Below the pieces are notes generated by a model. That model ran no database searches. It had not been told where the DNA came from and was given only the letters and a program-made list of their open reading frames with translations. Below are positions 51,481-59,733 of a stretch of 64,000 nt of DNA, piece by piece. Position 1 is the stretch's first letter, and each line of letters starts with the position of its first letter. This DNA comes from Bradyrhizobium sp. JYMT SZCCT0180 (GTDB taxonomy: Bacteria > Pseudomonadota > Alphaproteobacteria > Rhizobiales > Xanthobacteraceae). Both the position numbers and the translations under genes were made by a program. The DNA lies in contig NZ_JAFCLZ010000019.1 of assembly GCF_018130165.1 (NCBI RefSeq), positions 1 through 64,000 on the forward strand, written 5' to 3'.

Positions 51481-53706
51481 TCAACTCCCCTTCAGCACCA
51501 ACCTCAGCATCAGCGCCAGGTCGTTCCGCCGGTACGGCTTGTTCAGAATTTTCGCTTCACTGTCGAGGCCGTCGACCGGCTGGACCGGATGCTCGGTGTA
51601 GCCGGAAGTGAAAAGCACCTTGAGTTCGGGCCGCAGCCGCGATGCTTCCCTGGCAAGCTCCGGTCCGAACATGCCGCCGGGCATCACGACATCCGTAAAC
51701 AGCAGATCGATCTCGTTGCGCTGGCGCAATACCTCCAGCGCCTCGCGCCCGTTGCGCGTCGCGATCACGCGATAGCCAAGCTCCTTCAGCTCCTTTTCGA
51801 CATAGGCACGCACCAGATCATTGTCCTCGACAACGAGAATGGTCTCGGTACCGGCATGCGCGGCGAGCTGGTCAGCGGGCGGCGCGGCGGCTCTGCGCGG
51901 CGCATCGATGCGGGGGAAGAAAAGCCTGACGGCGGTGCCTCGTCCCGGCTCGGAGCGAATTTGCATCGCGCCGCCGGATTGTTTTGCGAACCCATAGACC
52001 ATGCTGAGGCCGAGGCCGGTGCCTTTGCCCACTTCCTTGGTGGTAAAGAACGGCTCGAAGGCGCGGCTGGCCACTTCGGCAATCATGCCGCTACCGGTAT
52101 CGGCCACGGCCACCTCGACGTAATCGCCGGGCCGGGCCTCGCCATTGACGTCGAGGTCGGATTCATCGAGCGCGATATTGCGGACCTCGACCGTCAGCTT
52201 GCCGCCCTGCGGCATCGCATCGCGCGCATTGAGCACCAGATTGAGCAGCGCGGACGCCAATTGACCGGGATCGACGCTGGCGCGCCACAAGTCCCGATCG
52301 AGCAGGAATTCGCATTCGATATGTTCGCCCAGGGTTCGCCGCAGCAATTGTTCCATGCCGAGAATTTTCTGGCCGATGTCGATGTCTTGCGGCGTCAAGG
52401 GCTGCTTGCGGGCGAAGGCGAGCAGGCTCCTTGTGAGGTCCGAGCCGCGCTCGGCGGCGGTGGCGATGCTGTCGGCGATGGTGTGCAGTTCCCGGTTCGC
52501 GGCCAGCTTCTCGGCGAGGTATTCCGCGTTGCCCAGGATGACGGTCAGAAGATTGTTGAAATCGTGCGCGACGCCGCCGGTGAGCTGACCCATCGCCTCC
52601 ATCTTCTGGGATTGGCTGAGCTTCTGATTGAGCTCCTCGATGGCGGCGCGCTGCCGCTCGAGCGACTCGGCGGTGCCGTTGAGCAGCGTCATCAGCCCGC
52701 CCAGTTCGCCGCCTGGATGCGGCTCGGGAATCCGCGCGCTCAGATCGCCAAGTCCGAGCCTCCGCGCCATCCCGGCGAGCCGTCCGACCTGGCGGCCGAC
52801 GCCCAAAGTCGCCAGCAGCCAAACGCCAGCGAGCAGCAGCAGGGAGGCCACCGTAAGCATCGCCAGATCCTCGTAGACGCGGCGGTTGGCGGCGGCAACC
52901 AGGCCGTCCTTGGGCAGCCCCACCATGATATAGAGGCCGGCGTCCCGGATCGATGGCGAGCGGGCGACCGCCCATACATGCGTCCGGCCCTCGGCGTCCT
53001 TCACCTCGTGGAACGGCCCCCGGTCAGCTGCGGCCGCGAACCGGAACAGCTCCGAGTTTGCGATCGATGCACCGGCGGGCTCGGTCCATCCCTTGCCTTG
53101 CGGGGCAACCAGCACGGTGCCTTTCCTGTCAACCAGCAGCACGTCCTTGCCGTTCAGCAGGCGCGTGTCGTACTCGGCGAATTTGCGCAGGTTGAACGAC
53201 GCCAGCAGGATGAATTTCAGCTCGCCGGATTCCGAGCGGGTGGGGTACGCGATCTGCAGCACGGAGGTCCCGGTCAGCCGGCCGAACACCGGCTCCAGCG
53301 TGACGGTACCGTGCGCCGTCAGGGCCTGCTTGAAATAGGCGCGGTCCCGCAAGTCGAGGGTGCGGTTGGTCCGCAGCGAGTCGCAGAACAGGGCGCCGTC
53401 AGGCGTGATGGTCAGGATGCCGGTGAACTGCGGGTATTCCTCGCGCACCGCGGAGAGGAAGGCCGAACACGCCACCTTGTCTGACGTGTCGAGGTCGCGG
53501 GCGCGGGCCAGGCCATAGTGAAGCTGCGCCGTGCCCTGAATTTTCTCGTCCAGATCCTTGGAAATATCGTCGGCCGTTGCCGACAAATTGGCGAGCGCCG
53601 CGTTGATTTCGCTGGTGCGATTTTGAGCGAAGCGCAGTCCTACGAGGATAGCCGGCACCAGCATGGCCGCGATAACGAGTATCAGTAGCCGGGTGCGCAA
53701 GCTCAT
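51481..53706 (-). CDS. Hybrid sensor histidine kinase/response regulator
   Basis: The protein has 741 residues. A membrane helix (about residues 5-25) precedes a periplasmic dCache-like sensor with YFKQALTAHGTVTLEPVFG. A second membrane helix (about 280-302) leads to a HAMP-like linker. The kinase part has the phospho-His motif GGVAHDFNNLLTVILGNAEY, N-box LVLNARDAMPQGG, G1 VADTGSGM and G2 GKGTGLGLSMVYGF. A receiver domain at the C-terminus has acidic pocket VVEDNDLVR and phosphoacceptor LLFTDVVMPG. It is an intact hybrid kinase of the BvgS/CckA-like layout without a histidine phosphotransfer domain. The stimulus is unknown; no cognate regulator gene is adjacent. The start is ATG 53706. Confidence 0.93.
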   Translation of the reverse strand: MSLRTRLLILVIAAMLVPAILVGLRFAQNRTSEINAALANLSATADDISKDLDEKIQGTAQLHYGLARARDLDTSDKVACSAFLSAVREEYPQFTGILTITPDGALFCDSLRTNRTLDLRDRAYFKQALTAHGTVTLEPVFGRLTGTSVLQIAYPTRSESGELKFILLASFNLRKFAEYDTRLLNGKDVLLVDRKGTVLVAPQGKGWTEPAGASIANSELFRFAAAADRGPFHEVKDAEGRTHVWAVARSPSIRDAGLYIMVGLPKDGLVAAANRRVYEDLAMLTVASLLLLAGVWLLATLGVGRQVGRLAGMARRLGLGDLSARIPEPHPGGELGGLMTLLNGTAESLERQRAAIEELNQKLSQSQKMEAMGQLTGGVAHDFNNLLTVILGNAEYLAEKLAANRELHTIADSIATAAERGSDLTRSLLAFARKQPLTPQDIDIGQKILGMEQLLRRTLGEHIECEFLLDRDLWRASVDPGQLASALLNLVLNARDAMPQGGKLTVEVRNIALDESDLDVNGEARPGDYVEVAVADTGSGMIAEVASRAFEPFFTTKEVGKGTGLGLSMVYGFAKQSGGAMQIRSEPGRGTAVRLFFPRIDAPRRAAAPPADQLAAHAGTETILVVEDNDLVRAYVEKELKELGYRVIATRNGREALEVLRQRNEIDLLFTDVVMPGGMFGPELAREASRLRPELKVLFTSGYTEHPVQPVDGLDSEAKILNKPYRRNDLALMLRLVLKGS

Positions 53707-54064
53707 CGGTCGGTAATTTTCGCGCTCGAATCAGACAGTTTCATTTTTAACTAATAATGTGCGGCAATCGTGTGCCGCTGCGTCCGCCGCGGGATGGCAA
53801 ATGCCCCTTGCGACAAACCGGGCCGGCAGTTTTCAAATAGCTTTGGAATCCTCGAAGCGACCCTACAGACTCTGTTCGGCTATCGCAATCAGGCGGGTGA
53901 TGGGGGGCGTGTTGCGGTCGCTTGCGTCAAATCCACCGTCGTCCCGGCGAACGCCGGGACCCATAACCCCAGGCCGCATTTGTTTTGCGCGCTAGTGGTT
54001 ATCCGCTTTCTTTTCCGGTAACGGCGGCCGCGGAGTATGGGTCCCGGCGTTCGCCGGGACGACA
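53707..54064. other. Intergenic region with repeat
   Basis: It has no convincing gene. The part after 53938 is occupied by a dispersed palindrome; 53707-53937 has the promoter side of the sensor kinase gene, with the AT-rich patch CATTTTTAACTAATAATGTG at 53740-53761. Confidence 0.5.
53938..54063. repeat. GTCGTCCCGG extragenic palindrome, copy 2
   Basis: GTCGTCCCGGCGAACGCCGG ... CGGCGTTCGCCGGGACGAC with GACCCATA/TATGGGTC inside. It matches the copies at 48306 and 55028. It abuts the stop codon of the SRPBCC gene. Confidence 0.9.
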
Positions 54065-54577
54065 TCAAGGCGTCCCAATCCCCATCGCCTTCAGCGCGTC
54101 CAGCATGCGCTGCGGCGGCGCCATCTTGATCGCGAGCGGCTGACCCGTCTCCAGCACGCTCTTGAGGCTGGAGAGGATCGCCGGCCAGCCCTGGCGGCCG
54201 CCGGAGAGGATATCGTCGCTGATGATGCGGTCGTGCGATTGCAGCATCGTCAGCTTCACAGCTTCGCCCGCTTGTTCGATCTCGTACGTCACCAGCGTCG
54301 GCCCAAGCTTTTCGATCAGCACCGGCCAGTTGACGTTGAAGGTGACGGTCAGCCGCCTCGGTGGATGGCATTCGATCACCTCGCCGCTGATATGCAGCGC
54401 GCCATCAGGCGTACGCACGATGTAGGCGCCGCCGACCTTCAGATCGACTTCGACGGCATGGCCGAAGAAATATTTTCTGCTGAACTCCGCCGTCGTCAGC
54501 GCCTGCCATATCTTCTCGGGTGTCGAGGCGATGTAGATCGTATAGACGATCGCGGGTTTGAATTTGTCGATGTTCAT
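54065..54577 (-). CDS. SRPBCC (AHSA1-like) ligand-binding protein
   Basis: The protein has 170 residues. The family pattern IYIASTPEKIWQALTTAEFS, RKYFFGHAVEVDLKVGGAYI and ECHPPRRLTVTFNVNWPVLI describes the helix-grip fold with a hydrophobic cavity. Such proteins bind small hydrophobic ligands or assist Hsp90-like chaperones (AHSA1). It is 39 bases downstream of an ArsR-family gene on the same strand; this pairing is common, the regulator controlling the SRPBCC gene. The ligand is unknown. The last codons adjoin a dispersed palindrome. Confidence 0.88.
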   Translation of the reverse strand: MNIDKFKPAIVYTIYIASTPEKIWQALTTAEFSRKYFFGHAVEVDLKVGGAYIVRTPDGALHISGEVIECHPPRRLTVTFNVNWPVLIEKLGPTLVTYEIEQAGEAVKLTMLQSHDRIISDDILSGGRQGWPAILSSLKSVLETGQPLAIKMAPPQRMLDALKAMGIGTP

Positions 54578-54616
54578 GACACGCCCTCGATGCCGAGGCG
54601 GGCGACGAATTCCGGC

Positions 54617-54931
54617 TTACTCATCACGCTTCTCCAATTGCCGTTTCAATTCGCTGAGCGCGGTGAGCTTGCCGCGCTCGAATTTCTTGATCCAGCGTTC
54701 GCCGATCTGATGGATCGGAACTGGGTTCAGATAGTGCAGCTTCTCGCGGCCATGCCGGAGCGTGGTGACGAGGTTGGCCGTTTCGAGGATTCCAAGGTGT
54801 TTTGTTACGGCCTGCCGCGTCATGGCGAGGCCGTCGCACAGTTCGCCCAAGGTTTGTCCGTTCCTGGCATGAAGCCTGTCCAGCAACGCGCGTCGCGAGG
54901 CGTCGGCAAGCGCTCGGAAGACTTCATCCAT
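54617..54931 (-). CDS. ArsR-family transcriptional repressor
   Basis: The protein has 104 residues. The winged helix-turn-helix signature MDEVFRALADASRRALLDRL, HARNGQTLGELCDGLAMTRQ, AVTKHLGILETANLVTTLRH and REKLHYLNPVPIHQI is standard for the ArsR subgroup that accompanies SRPBCC genes. There are no cysteine pairs, so it does not look like a metal sensor. The start codon is ATG 54931, which coincides with the predicted transcription start of the promoter just upstream. An in-frame TTG at 54949 gives six extra residues, but it lies inside the promoter. Confidence 0.9.
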   Translation of the reverse strand: MDEVFRALADASRRALLDRLHARNGQTLGELCDGLAMTRQAVTKHLGILETANLVTTLRHGREKLHYLNPVPIHQIGERWIKKFERGKLTALSELKRQLEKRDE

Positions 54932-54938
54932 GGTGGGG

Positions 54939-54968
54939 ATAATAGGCAACCAAATGGTTGCATGTCAA
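54939..54968 (-). promoter_or_regulatory. ArsR promoter with operator between -35 and -10, probably leaderless
   Basis: On the minus strand TTGACA (54968-54963), an 18-base spacer and TATTAT (54944-54939) form a near-consensus promoter. The spacer contains a perfect 16-base palindrome with arms GCAACCA and TGGTTGC (54946-54961). Transcription would start about seven bases after the -10 box, at the ATG (54931). The layout implies an autorepressed, leaderless mRNA for the ArsR-SRPBCC operon. Confidence 0.82.
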
Positions 54969-55027
54969 TAGTGTGGTTTTGAGGCGTTCGCGGCGATGGA
55001 GGGAAGGTGAAGAAGCGCTCTTGCCTC

Positions 55028-55150
55028 GTCGTCCCGGCGAAGGCCGGGACCCATAACCACCGGCGGCAATTGCCTTGCACACTGGTCGTTATCGTCCATT
55101 TCCAACTACGCCAGCCGCGGCGTATGGGTCCCGGCCTTCGCCGGGACGAC
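55028..55150. repeat. GTCGTCCCGG extragenic palindrome, copy 3
   Basis: Same outer arms and GACCCATA/TATGGGTC inner arms as the copies at 48306 and 53938. It lies upstream of the LysE gene and near the divergent ArsR operon. Confidence 0.9.
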
Positions 55151-55290
55151 GAAATATGTCTATGCCGTCGTGATCCCTCTTTCCTCCACCCCCTTCTCGC
55201 AAACGGTGGAGCGGGAGATAGAGCGCCGCTTCCATCTCCAGTCCTCACGTGCATTAATGCCGTAAGCTCCCTCCCACCCCGAGTTCCCTC

Positions 55291-55908
55291 ATGTCCCTCC
55301 AGGTCTATCTCGCTTTCGTCGCTGCCTGCATTGCGCTGGCGTTGCTGCCGGGTCCGGTGGTCACGCTCATCATCGCCAACGGCCTGCGCCACGGCACCCG
55401 CGCGGCGCTGATCAATGTCGCCGGCGCCCAGGTCGGCCTTGCCATCGTGATCGGCATCGTCGCGGTCGGCCTGACCTCGCTGATGGCGACGATGGGCTAC
55501 TGGTTCGACTGGGTGCGTTTCGCCGGTGCGGCCTATCTGATCTGGCTCGGCATCAAGCTGGTTCGTGAGCCGGTGGAGGGCATCAAATCAGACGAACCGC
55601 CACCGCCGCCGCGCGGCGGCTTCTTCCTGCAGGGCTTTCTGGTGCTGCTCTCGAACCCCAAGGTGCTGGTGTTCTTCGGCGCCTTCATCCCGCAGTTCAT
55701 GGACATGCAGCAGGACCACTTCCCGCAAGTGGCGCTGCTCGGCGCGACGTTCATGGTGACTGCCGCCATGACCGACGCGGTCTATGCGCTGCTCGCCGGC
55801 CGGGCCCGGCTGTTCTTCTCGGCGGAGCGCACACGGCTGGTGTCGCGGATCTCAGGCGGCTTCATGATCGGCGGAGGCATCTGGCTGGCGCTGACCCGGG
55901 CGAAATAG
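55291..55908 (+). CDS. LysE/RhtB-family amino acid exporter
   Basis: The protein has 205 residues with six membrane segments. The family pattern is present: LLPGPVVTLIIANGLRHGTR (with the P-G-P-x-x motif) and AAYLIWLGIKLVR. GFLVLLSNPKVLVFFGAFIP and the C-terminal RISGGFMIGGGIWLAL follow. It exports amino acids or homoserine-type compounds by proton exchange. The start ATG at 55291 follows CCCTC; no strong ribosome-binding site is seen. The regulator gene normally found with LysE is not adjacent. The loop EPPPPPPRGG is a short proline run. Confidence 0.9.
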   Translation: MSLQVYLAFVAACIALALLPGPVVTLIIANGLRHGTRAALINVAGAQVGLAIVIGIVAVGLTSLMATMGYWFDWVRFAGAAYLIWLGIKLVREPVEGIKSDEPPPPPRGGFFLQGFLVLLSNPKVLVFFGAFIPQFMDMQQDHFPQVALLGATFMVTAAMTDAVYALLAGRARLFFSAERTRLVSRISGGFMIGGGIWLALTRAK

Positions 55909-55974
55909 CTCGCTTGAACCGCGGGCGGCGATGGCGCGTCTAATGCAACGCGCCGTCGTCTGAGGAAAATCTCC

Positions 55975-56949
55975 GTGCCCGATCTGCCCTGGTTCGTCTT
56001 TGCGATCCTGCTCGCGCCGCTCGGGCTGCTGCTGGGCGCCGCCGTTTACAAGACGCTGCAGGTGCGCGCCGCCCGCGAATGGCCGTCGGCGGCCGGCAAG
56101 ATCGTGGCCTCGCATGCCCAGGTGCGCGAGGTCAGGGTGATCGACAGCAACCGGGAAGGCGGCTATCGCACCGAGCAGCGCAACTTCGCCAACATCATCT
56201 ACGAATATTCCGTGGCCGGGAAGGCGCTGCGCAACAACCGCGTCAGCATCGGCGAGGACCTCGGCAATTTCGAGGTCGCCGAGACCATCGCCAGATATCC
56301 GGTCGGCGCCGACGTAACAGTCTATTACAATCCGCTGCATCCAAAGGAAGCGGTGCTGGAACGCGACCTGCCCAAGGGGCTGTGGGGCTGCCTTGGCATC
56401 GGCACCGCGATCACGCTCGTGATCGTGTTCGGCTCGGCGCTCGGGCTCAACAAGCTGAGCGAACTCGTCTCGACAAAACTGGCCCATCCAACCGCGTCGC
56501 CATTGGTCATTGCCTTCGGCGCGTTCGGCAGCGTGATCGCGCTGTTCGCGCTCGCGATGCACCGGCAGGCACAGCTCGCCGGGAAATGGCCGGTCGTATC
56601 CGGCATCATCAAGCTGTCCGGTCTCGAGCAGTACCGCGCCGCGCCAACCGACAACGGGCCGCGCGGGCAAATCATGTATCAGCGCAAGGTGCTCTACACG
56701 TACATTTACAACAACCAGTCCTACACCGGCACGCACGCAACCCTTTCCAGCAATGTCGCGTCGAGCTCGGACTGGCTGACGCGAAAACTCACGCCGCCTT
56801 ATCAGGACGGCGCCCGGGTCAAGGTCTGGGTCAACCCCGCCAATCCATCCGAAGCGACACTGGAGCCGCGAGCATTGTTCGTGTGGTTCCTGTGGCTGCT
56901 GGTGCTCGCCTTTGCGGGGCTGACTTATTACGTCGCCCTCCACGGTTAG
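55975..56949 (+). CDS. DUF3592-like membrane protein
   Basis: The protein has 324 residues. Two tandem copies of a DUF3592-type module are seen: strands around EWPSAAGKIVASHAQ and YNPLHPKEAVLERDL in the first, and KWPVVSGIIKLSGLEQY with VNPANPSEATLEPRA in the second. Three or four membrane helices flank and separate them (about residues 4-25, 140-160, 182-203 and 300-323). Such proteins are uncharacterised. The start is GTG at 55975 after GAGGAAAATCTCC. A microsatellite begins 30 bases past the stop codon. Confidence 0.8.
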   Translation: MPDLPWFVFAILLAPLGLLLGAAVYKTLQVRAAREWPSAAGKIVASHAQVREVRVIDSNREGGYRTEQRNFANIIYEYSVAGKALRNNRVSIGEDLGNFEVAETIARYPVGADVTVYYNPLHPKEAVLERDLPKGLWGCLGIGTAITLVIVFGSALGLNKLSELVSTKLAHPTASPLVIAFGAFGSVIALFALAMHRQAQLAGKWPVVSGIIKLSGLEQYRAAPTDNGPRGQIMYQRKVLYTYIYNNQSYTGTHATLSSNVASSSDWLTRKLTPPYQDGARVKVWVNPANPSEATLEPRALFVWFLWLLVLAFAGLTYYVALHG

Positions 56950-56974
56950 GTTTCCTGAAGAACCCTCAAGGTCG

Positions 56975-57028
<54 letters not shown>

Positions 57029-57101
57029 GATCTGTGAGCGCAATCACAGTGAGCGCACCTGGCCGGTCGTACTCTTGCCGCTCATCACGAGAGAAAATCC
57101 G

Positions 57102-57830
57102 GTGCGACCTTTGCAGATCCCGAACCGCCGATTGCTGACAGCTCTGCTGATCCTTTTCAGCGCAACGACCTGCATGGCGGCTGATGTCGGAAAAGATTGC
57201 CAGTCCGGCCGGATCGATTCATGCACGCAAATCCTTCAGTCAAATCCCGCAGACTTCAATGCGCTCGCCAACAGAGGCATCGGGCTCAGAGTTAGCGGTG
57301 AGTATGACCGCGCCATCGCCGATCTCGACGCTGCGCTCCGCATCGATCCCGATATTGCCGGGCTTTATCTGGAGCGGGGCCTGGCTTACGACGCCAAAGG
57401 TGAACATCAGCTTGCGATACGCGATTTCGACGAAGCCATAGGGCGCGACCCCGATCTGGTGCAGGCGCATTTCGGCAGGGCAATGGCCCATCAAGCCGTC
57501 GGTCAACGCGAACTTTCGACCGTCGATATCGACAGCGCCATGCGCCTCGATCGAATTCTGGTGGCCGCGCTGTATATGCAGCGAGGCAATCAGTTGAGAG
57601 CTATCGGGCATCACGGCGAAGCCATTGCGGCCTTCGATCGCACGATAGATATCAATGCCGGCTGGCCTTTGGCATGGTTCGGCCGTGCCGCATCGTTCGA
57701 GGGGATAGGCAACTCCAAACGGGCCGCGGCGGATTATCGAAAGTGCATCGAACTGCCGGCGAAAACCGACATCGAGCGTCAGCGGCAGCAAGAAGCCCGC
57801 GAGCGGTTGGACAAAATGGGCGCGCCATAG
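57102..57830 (+). CDS. Exported tetratricopeptide-repeat protein
   Basis: The protein has 242 residues with a signal peptide (RRLLTALLILFSATTCMAAD, residues 9-28). It is followed by five to six TPR units: FNALANRGIGLRVSGEYDRA, IADLDAALRIDPDIAGLYLE, RGLAYDAKGEHQLAIRDFDE, then GRAMAHQAVGQ and FGRAASFEGIGNSKRAAADY. TPR solenoids bind partner proteins in the periplasm. The start is GTG 57102, the only reading that gives a signal peptide. The frame is open far upstream, through the microsatellite, without a start there. It may be regulated by the length of that repeat. Confidence 0.82.
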   Translation: MRPLQIPNRRLLTALLILFSATTCMAADVGKDCQSGRIDSCTQILQSNPADFNALANRGIGLRVSGEYDRAIADLDAALRIDPDIAGLYLERGLAYDAKGEHQLAIRDFDEAIGRDPDLVQAHFGRAMAHQAVGQRELSTVDIDSAMRLDRILVAALYMQRGNQLRAIGHHGEAIAAFDRTIDINAGWPLAWFGRAASFEGIGNSKRAAADYRKCIELPAKTDIERQRQQEARERLDKMGAP

Positions 57831-57928
57831 GTCGGCTTCGATAGGCTTGCACAACCCCAAGCGCGAGCTTCGCTCGTCTCGACCCCGCAAGGGGAGAGGG
57901 AACGCAGCGTTGGGTGCGAAGAGAAAAT

Positions 57929-58732
57929 CTAGATCACCTGCCGCGACCGAAAAATCGTCTCGATCTCACCAAGAATGCGCGCCAGCCGGGCGGCCCACGC
58001 CTTCTCGCCGGCCTGATCCGAAATCAGGTCCTGACGGATTTCGATTCCCGTGTTCATCAGGCCGCGCGCCTCGGCGTGAACGGGGATGGTGTAGTCGGTC
58101 TGGTCGCTGACCGCATAGGGCTCGTTGTCGCCGACGACGAGATCAGGCTCCGCGCGCAGCAATTGCAGCAGCAGCGGCGGCAATAGCTTGTCGCGCTGAT
58201 AGAGCGTGCCGATGTGCCAGGGACGCGCGATGCCGGCATAAACAGGTGTGAAGCTGTGCAGCGAAACCAGTATCGTCGGCATCTTCCGCTCCCGGCGCGC
58301 GTCGATGATCTCGCCGATACGGCGGTGATAGGGATCGAAGATCTGCGTTCGGCGCAATTCCGCGGCTTCTCGCGCGATGCCTTCATTGCCGGGGATCGTC
58401 GTGGTTTCGCTGATGAGCGGGATCGAGCTTGCGACATCAGGCGGGCGGTTGCAGTCGATCACCAGCCGCGAATAGCGCTGCACGATCAGATGCGCGCCGA
58501 GATGTTTCGATAGCATTTCGGCGACGCCGGCGATGCCGATGTCCCACGCGATGTGCCGCACGAGTTCGCTCTCCGGCAATCCGAGATCGCCGAGCGCTTG
58601 CGGAATCAGCCGCCCGTAATGGTCACACGTGAGCAGAAACGGCGAGCGTCCCTCGGCATTATATTCCCGGACCGGGGGAACATCCTGAGATCCCAAGAGT
58701 AATGATGTGTCGCCGACGTGGTTCAAAACCAT
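57929..58732 (-). CDS. N-formylglutamate amidohydrolase-family enzyme
   Basis: The protein has 267 residues. The zinc-hydrolase pattern is FLLTCDHYGRLIPQALGDLG (with D-H), HIAWDIGIAGVA and the SRLVIDCNR segment, then ILVSLHSFTPVYAG (with S-H), all as in the family. HutG-type enzymes release glutamate from N-formylglutamate in histidine catabolism, but no hut gene is nearby and the sequence may serve another N-formyl or amide substrate. It diverges from the transglutaminase pair across 99 bases. The start ATG 58732 gives MVLNHVGDTSLLLG; the first 30 residues are probably flexible. Confidence 0.85.
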   Translation of the reverse strand: MVLNHVGDTSLLLGSQDVPPVREYNAEGRSPFLLTCDHYGRLIPQALGDLGLPESELVRHIAWDIGIAGVAEMLSKHLGAHLIVQRYSRLVIDCNRPPDVASSIPLISETTTIPGNEGIAREAAELRRTQIFDPYHRRIGEIIDARRERKMPTILVSLHSFTPVYAGIARPWHIGTLYQRDKLLPPLLLQLLRAEPDLVVGDNEPYAVSDQTDYTIPVHAEARGLMNTGIEIRQDLISDQAGEKAWAARLARILGEIETIFRSRQVI

Positions 58733-58831
58733 TTTTCCTTACGTATTGCCTATCGAAGCGGCATGTCGGCCTACAAATGAGCAGGTTTTTGTATAGATTA
58801 GCCGGCCCAGAATCACGATGATTGTTTGACG

Positions 58832-59731
58832 ATGCCGTTACTCACGATTCATCACAAGACCGTATATCGCTACACGCACCCGGTGGCGTTCGGCGAACAT
58901 CGCATCATGCTGCGTCCGCGCGACGGACATGATCTGCGCGTGCTGTCCGGCAGCCTCGAGATCGAGCCGCAGCCGATGCAGCTGCGCTGGATCCATGACG
59001 TGTTCGGCAACAGCGTCGCGATCGCGACCTTCGACGAGCGCGCGCAGACGCTGTCGTTCACTTCAATGGCTACGATCGAGCACAACCCGGCGGAAGAATT
59101 CGCGCTGACCGCGGATGACCCGGCCTACTTCTATCCATTCCTGTACGACGACGAAGAGTTTCCCGACCTGGTGCAGTTCATCACGCCGCAATATGGCGAT
59201 CCCAACGGGGAGCTGTCGTTCTGGGCGCGGGGATTTCTCGAAGCCGACGGGCCGACGCGGACCTACAACATTCTCAGCGGCATGACCCATGGCATCCGCG
59301 AAGCTTTCACCTATCGCAAGCGTCACGAGCAGGGCACACAGCATCCTCTCGATACGCTGCAGACGAAGTCGGGCACCTGCCGCGACTATGCGCTGTTCAT
59401 GATCGAGGCGCTGCGGCGGCTCGGCATCGCCGCGCGATTCGTGTCCGGCTATCTCTTCATTCCCGGCGACAGTGCGCATGGTTATGTCGGCGGCGGCTCG
59501 ACGCATGCATGGGTGCAGGTCTATCTGCCGAGCGAGGGCTGGATCGAGTTTGATCCGACCAATGGCATCATCGGCACCCGCGACCTCATTCGTGTGGCGG
59601 TAGCGCGCGATCCGCGCCAGGCAATCCCGCTGCACGGCGCCTACCTCGGCTCGGCGGACGCCTTTGTCGGCATGGAGGTCAATATCAACGTCGTCTCCGT
59701 CATCGACGAAGCGCAGGCGGAAAAGGTCTGA
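58832..59731 (+). CDS. Transglutaminase-like cysteine protease, first of pair
   Basis: The protein has 299 residues. An N-terminal all-beta region (residues 1-75, LLTIHHKTVYRYTHPVAFGE) is followed by the core with the catalytic triad: TKSGTCRDYALFMIEALRRL (Cys near residue 188), GSTHAWVQVYLP (His) and WIEFDPTNG (Asp). The family in alphaproteobacteria usually comes as tandem genes like these and is thought to cleave or cross-link peptide bonds; the true substrate is unknown. An upstream TTG at 58826 would add two residues. The second gene begins two bases after its stop, so they are co-translated. Confidence 0.9.
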   Translation: MPLLTIHHKTVYRYTHPVAFGEHRIMLRPRDGHDLRVLSGSLEIEPQPMQLRWIHDVFGNSVAIATFDERAQTLSFTSMATIEHNPAEEFALTADDPAYFYPFLYDDEEFPDLVQFITPQYGDPNGELSFWARGFLEADGPTRTYNILSGMTHGIREAFTYRKRHEQGTQHPLDTLQTKSGTCRDYALFMIEALRRLGIAARFVSGYLFIPGDSAHGYVGGGSTHAWVQVYLPSEGWIEFDPTNGIIGTRDLIRVAVARDPRQAIPLHGAYLGSADAFVGMEVNINVVSVIDEAQAEKV

Positions 59732-59733
59732 TT

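Noticed and set aside
51412-53484. 690-codon plus-strand open frame opposite the hybrid sensor kinase
   Set aside because: The kinase strand has intact H, N, G1, G2 and receiver motifs, so the antisense frame is not credible.
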